Below are positions 53,951-62,172 of a stretch of 64,000 nt of DNA, piece by piece. Location: contig NZ_CP013341.1 of NCBI RefSeq assembly GCF_001455205.1, positions 3,162,001 through 3,226,000 on the forward strand, read 5' to 3'. Position 1 is the stretch's first letter. Every line of letters begins with the position of its first letter. Origin of the DNA: Nitrosomonas ureae. GTDB taxonomy: Bacteria > Pseudomonadota > Gammaproteobacteria > Burkholderiales > Nitrosomonadaceae. The notes under the pieces were generated by a model. The model saw only the letters and a program-made list of their open reading frames with translations. It did no database searches and was not told the origin of the DNA. A program made the position numbers and the translations under genes.

Positions 53951-55420
53951 TTGCTGAAAGAAATCGAAAAATCTAGGCTTCGAGTGTCTGGGACAACTGA
54001 TGCGAAACACAAATCGCAGCTCGGTCAGTTCCTGACACCTGAAACTACAGCCCGGTTCATGGCTGGCATGTTTACAAGCGCTAGCCATACCGAATGCCGC
54101 CTATTGGACGCCGGGGCAGGAATTGGTTCACTATCCTGCGCATTCTTTGAGCGGATCGCGCCGGGCGATCTGGCCTTCAAGAATATCTCGTTGATCGCGT
54201 ATGAGATTGATCCAGCGCTTCATTCTGAACTGAATAGAACGCTTTCAAGGTACGCCAAGAGCATCAACCTAAGCTATGAAATAAAGAGCGAAGACTTTAT
54301 TGAAAGTTCAGTGAATCGAATTCAGTTTGAATCAGAAGCCGGGTTCACTCACGCCATCCTCAACCCACCGTACAAAAAAATATCTAGCTCATCACGCTAT
54401 CGTTTCATGTTGAAAAACGTTGGCATTGAAACAGTGAATCTATATTCGGCATTTGTCGCCTTGGCTGTCCTACTCATGGCAAAAGGTGGCCAGATCGTAG
54501 CTATCATACCGAGAAGCTTCTGCAACGGCCCATATTACAAACCATTTCGTGAGATTCTGCTTTCTAATAGTGCGATCAGAAAAATACATTTATTTGAGTC
54601 TCGCGGCACTGCCTTCAAAGATGATGGCGTTCTTCAGGAAAACGTTATCTTTCACCTAGAGGTTTGCGGCGTTCAGGGAAGTGTAGAGGTAACAACATCA
54701 ACCGATGACAAATTCAATGATCTGGTATCTCGAAACTACCCGTTTGAAAGAATCGTCCCCCCGAATGACCAAGAGAAATTTATTCATATTCCATCGCCTG
54801 AGCAGCGTGATGAAATAAATAGCATCGCGCACTGTTCACTGGCTGAGGTGGGAATTGCGGTGTCTACTGGCCCAGTGGTTGATTTTAGGTTGAAAGAATA
54901 TTTGCGTGCCATGCCTGGTGAGGGTACGGCGCCATTGCTTTATCCCGCACATTTCTCATCTACTCACGTTGAATGGCCAAAAGACGGGATAAAGAAGCCC
55001 AATGCAATGGTTCTCAATTCTAAAACAGAAAAATGGTTCTACCCGAGCGGAAATTACTGTGTTATTCGTAGATTCTCCTCTAAAGAGGAGAAGCGTCGAA
55101 TTGTGGCTTGCGTGGTCAATCCATCAGAGTTTGGTAGTTCACAGGTCATTGGATTTGAGAATCACCTCAATGTGTTTCATGAGGGACGCCGCGGAATGTC
55201 TGAGCAGTTGGCAAAGGGCTTATCGCTATACCTGAACACCACCATGGTTGATGAGCACTTCCGGCAGTTCAGCGGACATACCCAAGTCAATGCTACTGAC
55301 CTAAAGCTCATGAAGTATCCTAGCCGTGAAAAGCTGACTGCACTCGGAGAAGTGGCAAGTGATATTGGAAATTCACAAGAACAAATTGATTTAGCCGTAT
55401 TGAAGGTGCTTAAACAATGA
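53951..55420 (+). CDS. PstI/BsuBI-type adenine DNA methyltransferase
   Basis: 489 residues from a TTG at 53951 with CAGGAG 9 bases upstream; the nearest upstream in-frame stop is at 53927. N6-adenine methyltransferase with the target-recognition and cofactor motifs LDAGAGIGSLS near 52-62 and the catalytic NPPY near 140-143. The opening GQFLTPETTARFM is typical of PstI and BsuBI methylases. It protects CTGCAG sites if the specificity follows the family (inference). The stop overlaps the start of the nuclease gene by ATGA. Confidence 0.88.
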   Translation: MLKEIEKSRLRVSGTTDAKHKSQLGQFLTPETTARFMAGMFTSASHTECRLLDAGAGIGSLSCAFFERIAPGDLAFKNISLIAYEIDPALHSELNRTLSRYAKSINLSYEIKSEDFIESSVNRIQFESEAGFTHAILNPPYKKISSSSRYRFMLKNVGIETVNLYSAFVALAVLLMAKGGQIVAIIPRSFCNGPYYKPFREILLSNSAIRKIHLFESRGTAFKDDGVLQENVIFHLEVCGVQGSVEVTTSTDDKFNDLVSRNYPFERIVPPNDQEKFIHIPSPEQRDEINSIAHCSLAEVGIAVSTGPVVDFRLKEYLRAMPGEGTAPLLYPAHFSSTHVEWPKDGIKKPNAMVLNSKTEKWFYPSGNYCVIRRFSSKEEKRRIVACVVNPSEFGSSQVIGFENHLNVFHEGRRGMSEQLAKGLSLYLNTTMVDEHFRQFSGHTQVNATDLKLMKYPSREKLTALGEVASDIGNSQEQIDLAVLKVLKQ

Positions 55421-56373
55421 CAGCCGCAGAGCAACGGATTTCAGAAGCGCTGCAAGTGCTTCGCCAGCTTGGCATGCCCACCGAGCAATTGAACGGCAGA
55501 ACGGCAATCTGCCTTCTTGCTCTTCTCAACCTGTCACCAGAAAAGCGATGGAATCAGGCTGAGAGCCCGATGTTGGGAATTCGAGACATTTTGGACTTTG
55601 CACGTGAGAAGCTGGCCGTAAATTACGCTGAAAATACGCGCGAAAGCGTTCGCAAGTACAGCGTGAAGCAGCTTGTTTCTGCTGGAATATTGCTGCATAA
55701 CCCAGACAAACCGGATCGACCGGTCAATAGCTCAGACAATTGCTATCAAATCGAAACATTAGCGCTTAATCTGCTTAAACATCATGGCACCCCACAGTGG
55801 ACAGAGCTACTTTCGGCATATCTAGCAACACGAGAAACATTGGCGGCACAATACGCACGCGCACGTGATAGGCATCGAATCTCCCTGAGAGTGCGGGAGG
55901 GTCATGAAATCACTCTCAGTGCAGGGCCTCATTCAGATCTCATTAGGGCAATCATTGAAGAGTTTGGTGTCAACTACGTTCCAGGTGGTGAGTTGGTCTA
56001 TGTCGGAGATACAGGCGCTAAGTGGAGGTACTTTGACCGTGAGTTGCTGACTGCATTGGGCGTACAAGTCGGACAACATGGAAAAATGCCGGATGTCGTC
56101 ATCTATGATCGTGAGAGGCATTGGTTAGTTTTGGTTGAGGCCGTTGCAAGCAGCGGTCCCGTAGATGCCGGACGTCACGTTGAGTTGTCGGAATTGTTCG
56201 AGAGCTCAGATGCTGGGCTTGTCTATGTCACTGCCTTTCCAGACCGCAGAGAAGTATTCAGAAAATTCCTGTCCGTAGTCGCTTGGGAAACTGAAGTATG
56301 GTGCGCAAGCGATCCCACGCATCTCATTCACTTCAATGGTGAACGGTTTCTAGGCCCGTACGGTGCGCCATAA
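55417..56373 (+). CDS. PstI/BsuBI-family restriction endonuclease
   Basis: 318 residues. The N-terminal half is helical and includes a winged-helix-like region (GIRDILDFAREKLAVNYAEN-TRESVRKY). The nuclease half has an ETGVNYVPGG-like strand, VYVGDTGAKWRYFD, a PDVVIYDRERHWLVLVEA core with acid and Glu residues of the PD-(D/E)xK type, and the family C-terminal VWCASDPTHLIHFNGERFLG. Members cut CTGCAG. The gene overlaps the methyltransferase by 4 bases. Its stop codon is the first codon of a putative integron attC site. Confidence 0.9.
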   Translation: MTAAEQRISEALQVLRQLGMPTEQLNGRTAICLLALLNLSPEKRWNQAESPMLGIRDILDFAREKLAVNYAENTRESVRKYSVKQLVSAGILLHNPDKPDRPVNSSDNCYQIETLALNLLKHHGTPQWTELLSAYLATRETLAAQYARARDRHRISLRVREGHEITLSAGPHSDLIRAIIEEFGVNYVPGGELVYVGDTGAKWRYFDRELLTALGVQVGQHGKMPDVVIYDRERHWLVLVEAVASSGPVDAGRHVELSELFESSDAGLVYVTAFPDRREVFRKFLSVVAWETEVWCASDPTHLIHFNGERFLGPYGAP

Positions 56374-56431
56374 CAATTCGCTGCAGGCGCGACGACCCTG
56401 TTGGGCCGCGGCCTAAGCTTGCACGTTAACC
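56368..56431 (+). other. Putative integron attC site after the nuclease gene
   Basis: The segment opens with TAACAATTCG, overlapping the nuclease stop codon as cassette stops often do, and ends in GTTAACC, close to the GTTRRRY core. Between them GGCGCG and CGCGGCC, with CCC-TGTT-GGG inside, form an imperfect hairpin. This size (about 60 bases), the end motifs and the palindromic middle are features of attC (59-base element) sites. The first and last core bases deviate by one base each. No integrase gene or second attC site was recognised in the window. Confidence 0.55.
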
Positions 56432-56503
56432 CCATGCGATAACCCCATTTCTTCTCTTGGCTCTTGTATTTAATTCGGGCTTTACCTTCTCAGCATCCAG
56501 CAC

Positions 56504-57112
56504 ATGTCCGGGAGTTTGAGATTATGCGTGTCTGGTGAAAAATTCGCTTCAGGTGTATCAAGAGGCCCCAACGGCGCAGGCAAAACCACATTCGCTCTGG
56601 AATATCTGTCCAAGGTGGCGGAGTGTACTCATTTTGTTAATGCCGATCTGATCGCGGCAGGCCTGTCTCCGCTGGCACCGGAACGGGAACTTATTGTGGC
56701 AAGCCGTATCTTTCTGAACGAGATCGAAGAAAACATCAAGCGCCAAGAAAATTTTGCATTCGAAACCACGCTTTCAGGTCGTAGTTATTTACGCCTGATC
56801 GATCGGCTGCAGAGCGATGGCTGGCAAGTGGAATTAATCTATCTTGCCTTGCCCAGTGTCAGAATATCGGAAATGCGTGTAGCGGAAAGGGTCGCACATG
56901 GTGGTCACAATATTCCGTTGTGCGATATTAAGCGGCGTTTCACTCGTAGTTTAGCTAATTTACTCAATGTATTCAGCCAAAAGGTTGATCGCTGCATTTG
57001 TTTTATGAATAATGGTCAAATGCCGATTCCCGTGTTTGAACAAACGAGCGATAACCGTGATATTCTTCACGAAGTTTATTATCAGCAGTTATTAATGGAA
57101 GTTACGAAATGA
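56504..57112 (+). CDS. Zeta-toxin-like P-loop kinase
   Basis: 202 residues with a Walker A motif GPNGAGKTT at 21-29, then FALEYL, HFVNADLIAAGLSPL and NFAFETTLSG, and a second conserved region RVAHGGHNIP near 132. These match zeta-type toxins that phosphorylate UDP-sugar precursors of the cell wall and stop growth. The N-terminus before the P-loop is odd: relatives usually start a few residues ahead with a hydrophobic strand (VIAGPNGAGK), whereas this frame has MSGSLRLCVSGEKFASGVSR, so the 5' end may be altered. It overlaps its partner by 4 bases. Confidence 0.78.
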   Translation: MSGSLRLCVSGEKFASGVSRGPNGAGKTTFALEYLSKVAECTHFVNADLIAAGLSPLAPERELIVASRIFLNEIEENIKRQENFAFETTLSGRSYLRLIDRLQSDGWQVELIYLALPSVRISEMRVAERVAHGGHNIPLCDIKRRFTRSLANLLNVFSQKVDRCICFMNNGQMPIPVFEQTSDNRDILHEVYYQQLLMEVTK

Positions 57113-57318
57113 AGATAACCTCAAAAGCAAAGCTCTCAGAAAAAGGTCAGGTAATCCTGGATTCGTTGCAAAAAGCTGTAACGCTGGCGCTTGAAAGAAA
57201 ACGTCGATTGGGCCATTATGCCGTGATCTGGCAGGATGGCAAACCGGTAATGATCGGCGAGGATGCGCCGAAAGCGTCAGAAAATTCTGCCAGTTCTGAA
57301 GCTGGCAGAGGCTTTTAA
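57109..57318 (+). CDS. Small partner of the zeta-like toxin, probable antitoxin
   Basis: 69 residues with basic helix-rich sequence (EKGQVILDSLQKAVTLALER) and an acidic, Ser-rich tail. Such small proteins commonly follow zeta-type toxin genes in proteobacteria and are thought to neutralise them. ATG at 57109 overlaps the toxin stop (ATGA), so translation is coupled. Toxin-first order differs from the epsilon-zeta arrangement of Gram-positives. Confidence 0.65.
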   Translation: MKITSKAKLSEKGQVILDSLQKAVTLALERKRRLGHYAVIWQDGKPVMIGEDAPKASENSASSEAGRGF

Positions 57319-57453
57319 ACTGAATCCTCTACTACATGCTCCCATTAAGAATGGGGTGATTAACTGATCAATCTTCGGTTAGCAGACACATAGTTTCCCT
57401 GTTGTAGTCATTTCATGCAAAAATATAAAAATAAATTAAGCTAAGGAGATACC

Positions 57454-58110
57454 ATGTCACTGCGTATAAATGATCAAGCACCTAATTTTCAGGCAGAAAC
57501 CACTCATGGAAAAATCGATTTCCATCAGTGGATCGGCGATAAATGGGCGGTATTATTTTCTCACCCCAAGGATTTCACCCCGGTTTGCACAACGGAACTG
57601 GGATATATGGCCAGTATTCAAGCCGAGTTTGACAAGCGCGATACCAAACTTATCGGGCTGAGTATTGATCCGCTTCATGATCATGAGAAATGGCTAAAAG
57701 ACGTTGAAGATGTCGGCGGTTCATCGGTTCGTTACCCGGTGATTGCAGACACGGATCTGCATGTAGCCAAACTTTATAATATGTTTCCTGCCGACGAAAC
57801 AGGTTCAGCGGAAGGACGAACGGCCCTCACGAATGCAACCGTCCGCTCAGTATTTATCATCGGCCCTGATAAAAACATCAAGCTCATGATGACTTATCCC
57901 ATGACTACGGGTCGTAACTTCAACGAAATCTTGCGCGTTATTGATTCAATGCAGCTAACCGCAAAACACAAAGTCGCGACACCCGTGAACTGGCAACAAG
58001 GCGACGATGTCATCATTGTCCCTTCAATCAGCAATGAGGAAGCACAGAAGATTTATCCGCAAGGCTGGGAAACAGTAAAGCCCTACCTGCGCAAGGTAAA
58101 GCAGCCATGA
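57454..58110 (+). CDS. 1-Cys peroxiredoxin (Prx6-type)
   Basis: 218 residues. The peroxidatic Cys45 is in FTPVCTTE, with the family signature PKDFTPVC, and RSVFIIGPDKNIKLMMTYP lies further down. The C-terminal extension (about 165-218), with NWQQGDDVIIVPSIS, is typical of the AhpC/TSA-type 1-Cys subgroup. It reduces hydrogen and organic peroxides using an outside thiol. AGGAGAT precedes the start at 57454. It is monocistronic, with 140 bases upstream and 190 downstream to the next genes. Confidence 0.95.
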   Translation: MSLRINDQAPNFQAETTHGKIDFHQWIGDKWAVLFSHPKDFTPVCTTELGYMASIQAEFDKRDTKLIGLSIDPLHDHEKWLKDVEDVGGSSVRYPVIADTDLHVAKLYNMFPADETGSAEGRTALTNATVRSVFIIGPDKNIKLMMTYPMTTGRNFNEILRVIDSMQLTAKHKVATPVNWQQGDDVIIVPSISNEEAQKIYPQGWETVKPYLRKVKQP

Positions 58111-58340
58111 TGATCTATCTGCCTTGGGATATTTATGGTTTTTATGTGGCAGCCTGATGAATCTGACACACTAATCTTTTTTCTTTAGAAAATAATGCTA
58201 ATTATTTTCATATTGTTAGCGACAAAATTTATTTCTTCGATATTTCCCAGAAATCCAATCGAAGAAATAAGCAGCACTCCTTTTATGACTAAGTCGTTGT
58301 ATTGTATGCAGGCAATATCCTTCAACAACGGAATTATCCA

Positions 58341-58670
58341 ATGAAAAAAATCTTTATTGCGATTTGCGGTGGCTTAATACTGTCTTCTTGTACATGGGTC
58401 AAGGTTACTTCAAAAGGTGAAGGTGTACGTCTGGTGCAATCAGTCAGGACAGTCGAATCCTGCAAAAAATTAGGACAAGTTAATACCAAAGTTGAAAGTA
58501 AAGTAATAGTGTTTAACCGCGATGCAGATAAAGTTTCAGCTGAACTTGCGGACCTTGCACGTAACGAAGCAGCTTTGATGGGAGGCGATACGATTGTGCC
58601 CATTTCAGAAATTACTGAGGGAAGGCGCAGTTTTGGTGTCTATCAATGTTTCGCGGCAAGAACGCAATGA
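58341..58670 (+). CDS. DUF4156-family lipoprotein
   Basis: 109 residues from the ATG at 58341 (MKKIFIAICGGLILSSC), giving a signal peptide with lipobox LSSC. The mature part has WVKVTSKGEGVRLVQ, a Cys pair region and ALMGGDTIVPISEITEGRRSF, close to DUF4156 proteins of unknown function. A longer frame from 58302 would add an unusual N-terminus, so the shorter form is chosen. Confidence 0.8.
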   Translation: MKKIFIAICGGLILSSCTWVKVTSKGEGVRLVQSVRTVESCKKLGQVNTKVESKVIVFNRDADKVSAELADLARNEAALMGGDTIVPISEITEGRRSFGVYQCFAARTQ

Positions 58671-58798
58671 TTGACTTATCCCGTGCGTGGGTTTGCACAC
58701 AGTATGAAAAATAACGTCCCGCTTCTACCAACTGAAAAATAGAAAGCTAGAATCACTGCACAGGAAGAACCAACCATCTTCAAAAAACGAATATAAAA

Positions 58799-59482
58799 TC
58801 AGATGGATGAGGTATTCAGGGAATTTAATATCACTTCTCTGACCGCTTTAGAGCAATAATTCGCCCGGCTTGGGAAGCGCAACAACTTAAACCCGGCAGT
58901 TATGCATACTTTCTCCACAAAACTGCTTTTGGCACGTGCTATGCGCCGAATATGATTTCGATCGTCCAGTACTATAACCGCAACCACTGAAAGTGTACGC
59001 TTCTCACATAGAATGTAATCAAAATGCTTAGGAGGTATCCGGTATATCGCAGCCTTACAATTTTGTATCGTAAAAATCTCATCAGGCGTAAGCACGTCAT
59101 TAATACGCACCTTCGCAAATATTTCATAGTCTTTGGATAGAGATTCTTTCAATGCCAGAAAAAAAGAATACTCGGTACTGGAAAGAATTTCCTCGAGAGA
59201 TTCATATTTAAAATGTTTAGACTTGTGGCGAAATTTAAATAATGTAAATGTCTTGGTAAAAATTGTAATAATGTTCATAACTGAGCATTGGCTGTACATG
59301 AAAAAATATGATATCGGCATGCCAGAAAGTACTTTGAAGATTCTTAGCAAAATAGCGCATGTAATTTGCTTAATCTTGATGCGAATGTCGGTCGTCGCAA
59401 GCAATCCAAGAGTTTCTTCACGCTTTTCAACACACCAATAACCCGCATCTCCTCCATCCGTTTCATCACGATACAGCCGCAC
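58799..59482 (-). CDS. DUF2726 domain protein
   Basis: Up to 227 residues. The C-terminal part (about 100-220) reads SSTEYSFFLALKESL, IFAKVRINDVLTP, PPKHFDYILCEKRTLSVVAV and a DDRNH and FVEKVC segment with LLRFPSRANY near the end. This is the DUF2726 nuclease-like fold. The stretch before about residue 68 is unlike the domain. A more compact start is ATG 59278 (MNIITIFTKTF), though neither start has a convincing ribosome site. The upstream part may be sequence from a decayed neighbour. Confidence 0.7.
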   Translation of the reverse strand: MRLYRDETDGGDAGYWCVEKREETLGLLATTDIRIKIKQITCAILLRIFKVLSGMPISYFFMYSQCSVMNIITIFTKTFTLFKFRHKSKHFKYESLEEILSSTEYSFFLALKESLSKDYEIFAKVRINDVLTPDEIFTIQNCKAAIYRIPPKHFDYILCEKRTLSVVAVIVLDDRNHIRRIARAKSSFVEKVCITAGFKLLRFPSRANYCSKAVREVILNSLNTSSI

Positions 59483-59643
59483 CCGCGCCTGTGTAACTTC
59501 GTAAATCAGTGCTCCTCCGGACCTGAAAAGAAAATGGCAAAATGCAAATTAGGAATAACCGGGAATCCGTGTTCAGAAAAAACAGCAGCAGTACCGAAAA
59601 ATATAAAAGCCGTTAACTATTCAGCGTTTCGTTAATTCCCGGC
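59483..59643. other. Junction between local and enterobacterial-type DNA
   Basis: 160 bases separate the DUF2726 gene from mdoH. To the left, sequence character is like the rest of the window; to the right, codon use and protein identity switch to enterobacterial. I see no transposon end, tRNA or direct repeat that would explain the boundary, and a plus-strand frame ending at 59635 has no meaning that I recognise. Confidence 0.45.
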
Positions 59644-62172
59644 TTATTTCGCTTTCAACGCTAACGGATTTAGCGTCAGTTGCTGATAGTAATTCACCCA
59701 TGAAGAGTATTTCTCCGGCGCCGCCCATACGCGGTAATGCAGACGAGACATGGTGACGGGATCGCTCAACAGTACCAGACGGCGATCGAGATTGAGTTTA
59801 TCCGGGGTTTCATTCAGCGCCTGCTCAACATGACGATCGCGGGCAATCTCAAGCACTGCACTTTCGCGGTGGCGCGCGGTGGCCATCGCTGTCGCCAGTG
59901 CGTTGAAAGATGGATGAAACACGGCGTGCATAAAGCCGTCGGCCAGCGTGCGGTTGCGATTCATCACCAGATAGTTGTCTGTATCCACCAGTACCTGAGG
60001 CGGCGAATACTCTTCCGGAATCATGAACAACTTCCAGCGCTTAGCGCGCAGGCCAACAGACGCGCGGCTGGAAACGACCGACACGAGCGGTGACAGAATC
60101 AACGAGAAGACAATAGGCGCCAACCAGAACAAGAAGCGCAGATCAAGCCACGCCATCCCTAGGGCCCATACCAGCCCCAGCAACAACTGAGAACCATGGC
60201 GCATAAAGGCTTCACTCCACGGCGTGGAATCATCGTCACGTTGTGGCGAGTTCCACACCACCTCCCAGCCAAGGAACGCGCTGACCACGAATACGGTGTG
60301 GAATAGCATACGCACCGGTGCCAGCAGCACCGAGAAAAGCACCTCCAGCAACAGGGAGATCGTGACGCGAACGAACCCACCGTACTCTTTCGTCCCCTTA
60401 CACCAGATAAGCAGAATACTCAACAGCTTGGGCAGGAACAGTAACACCATGGTGGAGGCTAGCAGCGCGATCGCCAGTTCCGGTCGCCACTGCGGCCACA
60501 CCGGAAACAGCTGGTGCGGTTGCAGGAAATATTGCGGTTCCGTGAGCGTATGCACCACCTGCAGCGCGGTGGAAAGCGCAAGGAACATAAACCACAAGGG
60601 CGCGGAAAGATAGGACATGACGCCGGTCAGGAACACCGCACGGTGTACCGGATGCATGCCTTTTACCAGGAACAGGCGGAAGTTCATCAGGTTACCGTGA
60701 CACCAGCGGCGGTCGCGCTTAAGCTCATCCAGCAGATTCGGCGGCAGTTCCTCATATGAACCCGACAGATCGTAAGCGATCCACACCCCCCACCCTGCAC
60801 GGCGCATTAATGCCGCTTCCACGAAGTCATGAGAGAGAATGGAGCCCGCGAAAGTACCTTCACCCGGCAGAGGCGCCAGCGCACAGTGTTCAATAAACGG
60901 TTTCACACGGATGATGGCGTTGTGCCCCCAGTAGTGTGATTCCCCTAATTGCCAGAAGTGCAGGCCGGCAGTAAACAGCGGCCCGTAAACGCGTGTCGCA
61001 AACTGCTGGCAACGCGCGTAAAGGGTATCCATGCCTGAGGCTTTCGGCGATGACTGAATGATGCCGGCATTCGGATTAGCCTCCATCAGGCGTACCAGAT
61101 TGGTCAGGCACTCTCCTGACATCACCGAGTCCGCGTCCAGCACCACCATGTAGGAGTACTGGTTACCCCAACGGCGGCAGAAATCGTCAATATTGCCGCT
61201 CTTACGCTTCACACGGCGGCGGCGGCGGCGATAGAAGATCCGGCCTTCACCTTGAACCTCTGCAATCAGCTCCATCCACGCTTTCTGTTCCGCAACACAG
61301 ATATCAGGGTTGTAGCTGTCGCTCAGAATATAGACATCGAAGTGTTGTTGTTGACCCGTCGCCTTCACAGATTCCCAGGTCGCACGCAATCCGGCGAATA
61401 CGCGATTCACGTCTTCGTTGCAGATAGGCATAATCAACGCAGTACAGTGCTCGGGATTGAGGGGCACATCCCCTGTCGTCAATGCGGAAATACTGTACTT
61501 ATCTTTACCGATCAGTAGTTGCAGGAAACCCATCAGCGCCGTCCAGAAACCGGCGGATATCCAGCAGAAGAGAATAGCGAATAGGATCAGAATGCCGCTT
61601 TGCAGTATATAAGGCAGCAACTGCATAAACGATACCCACGCATCCTGGCCAATCATATCGACCGGATTGATCAGCGCCCAACCCTGGTAAGGAAGGATGG
61701 TTTTCATATACCAGGTCGCAATCACGGTTTGCGACAACGTCAGCAGCAGCAAAATGTAGCGGCGAATGGTGCCGACGGTGCGCCATTGCTGTTCGTGAGT
61801 CTGCTCTTCCTTTGTCAGTCGCGACACATAGCTCGGCGTGATATCACGCCCACGCAGATGATCCCAGAATCGCCCAATCGGATTGGTGCGCCACGGTTCC
61901 GGTGACATCGATGAACGCGTTGCTTTGGGCATCGCCTTCAGTTGCGTGCGCTCTTCGTCGTCTTTAATCAGCTGCCCGTCAACCAGAGAATCAGGCCAGC
62001 TCTGTTCTAGTCGCGCTTTCACAGACTCTAGCGGCGAATCATCTTCACGCGCATAGTGATGATGATCAGGATCCAGCGCCTCATGAAGGGTGCGGATATC
62101 CATTGCCGGCAGCGCCGCTTTCTCAGCTTCAGTCAGCAGTAGCGCGTCTATATACTCAGTTGCCTTATTCAT
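59644..62172 (-). CDS. mdoH: Glucans biosynthesis glucosyltransferase H
   Basis: 842 residues from the ATG at 62172 (MNKATEYIDALLLTEAEKAA); E. coli MdoH is 847. It is a polytopic inner-membrane glycosyltransferase of family 2 type. The catalytic loop at about 230-520 holds MVVLDADSVM (DxD) and RRWCHGNLMNF. Membrane helices lie near 140-220 and 510-690. It polymerises UDP-glucose into the beta-1,2-glucan backbone of osmoregulated periplasmic glucans. The sequence is nearly identical to enterobacterial MdoH through long blocks (for example the TWYMKTILPYQGWALINP region). It overlaps the mdoG stop by 8 bases, as in enterics. Confidence 0.95.
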   Translation of the reverse strand: MNKATEYIDALLLTEAEKAALPAMDIRTLHEALDPDHHHYAREDDSPLESVKARLEQSWPDSLVDGQLIKDDEERTQLKAMPKATRSSMSPEPWRTNPIGRFWDHLRGRDITPSYVSRLTKEEQTHEQQWRTVGTIRRYILLLLTLSQTVIATWYMKTILPYQGWALINPVDMIGQDAWVSFMQLLPYILQSGILILFAILFCWISAGFWTALMGFLQLLIGKDKYSISALTTGDVPLNPEHCTALIMPICNEDVNRVFAGLRATWESVKATGQQQHFDVYILSDSYNPDICVAEQKAWMELIAEVQGEGRIFYRRRRRRVKRKSGNIDDFCRRWGNQYSYMVVLDADSVMSGECLTNLVRLMEANPNAGIIQSSPKASGMDTLYARCQQFATRVYGPLFTAGLHFWQLGESHYWGHNAIIRVKPFIEHCALAPLPGEGTFAGSILSHDFVEAALMRRAGWGVWIAYDLSGSYEELPPNLLDELKRDRRWCHGNLMNFRLFLVKGMHPVHRAVFLTGVMSYLSAPLWFMFLALSTALQVVHTLTEPQYFLQPHQLFPVWPQWRPELAIALLASTMVLLFLPKLLSILLIWCKGTKEYGGFVRVTISLLLEVLFSVLLAPVRMLFHTVFVVSAFLGWEVVWNSPQRDDDSTPWSEAFMRHGSQLLLGLVWALGMAWLDLRFLFWLAPIVFSLILSPLVSVVSSRASVGLRAKRWKLFMIPEEYSPPQVLVDTDNYLVMNRNRTLADGFMHAVFHPSFNALATAMATARHRESAVLEIARDRHVEQALNETPDKLNLDRRLVLLSDPVTMSRLHYRVWAAPEKYSSWVNYYQQLTLNPLALKAK

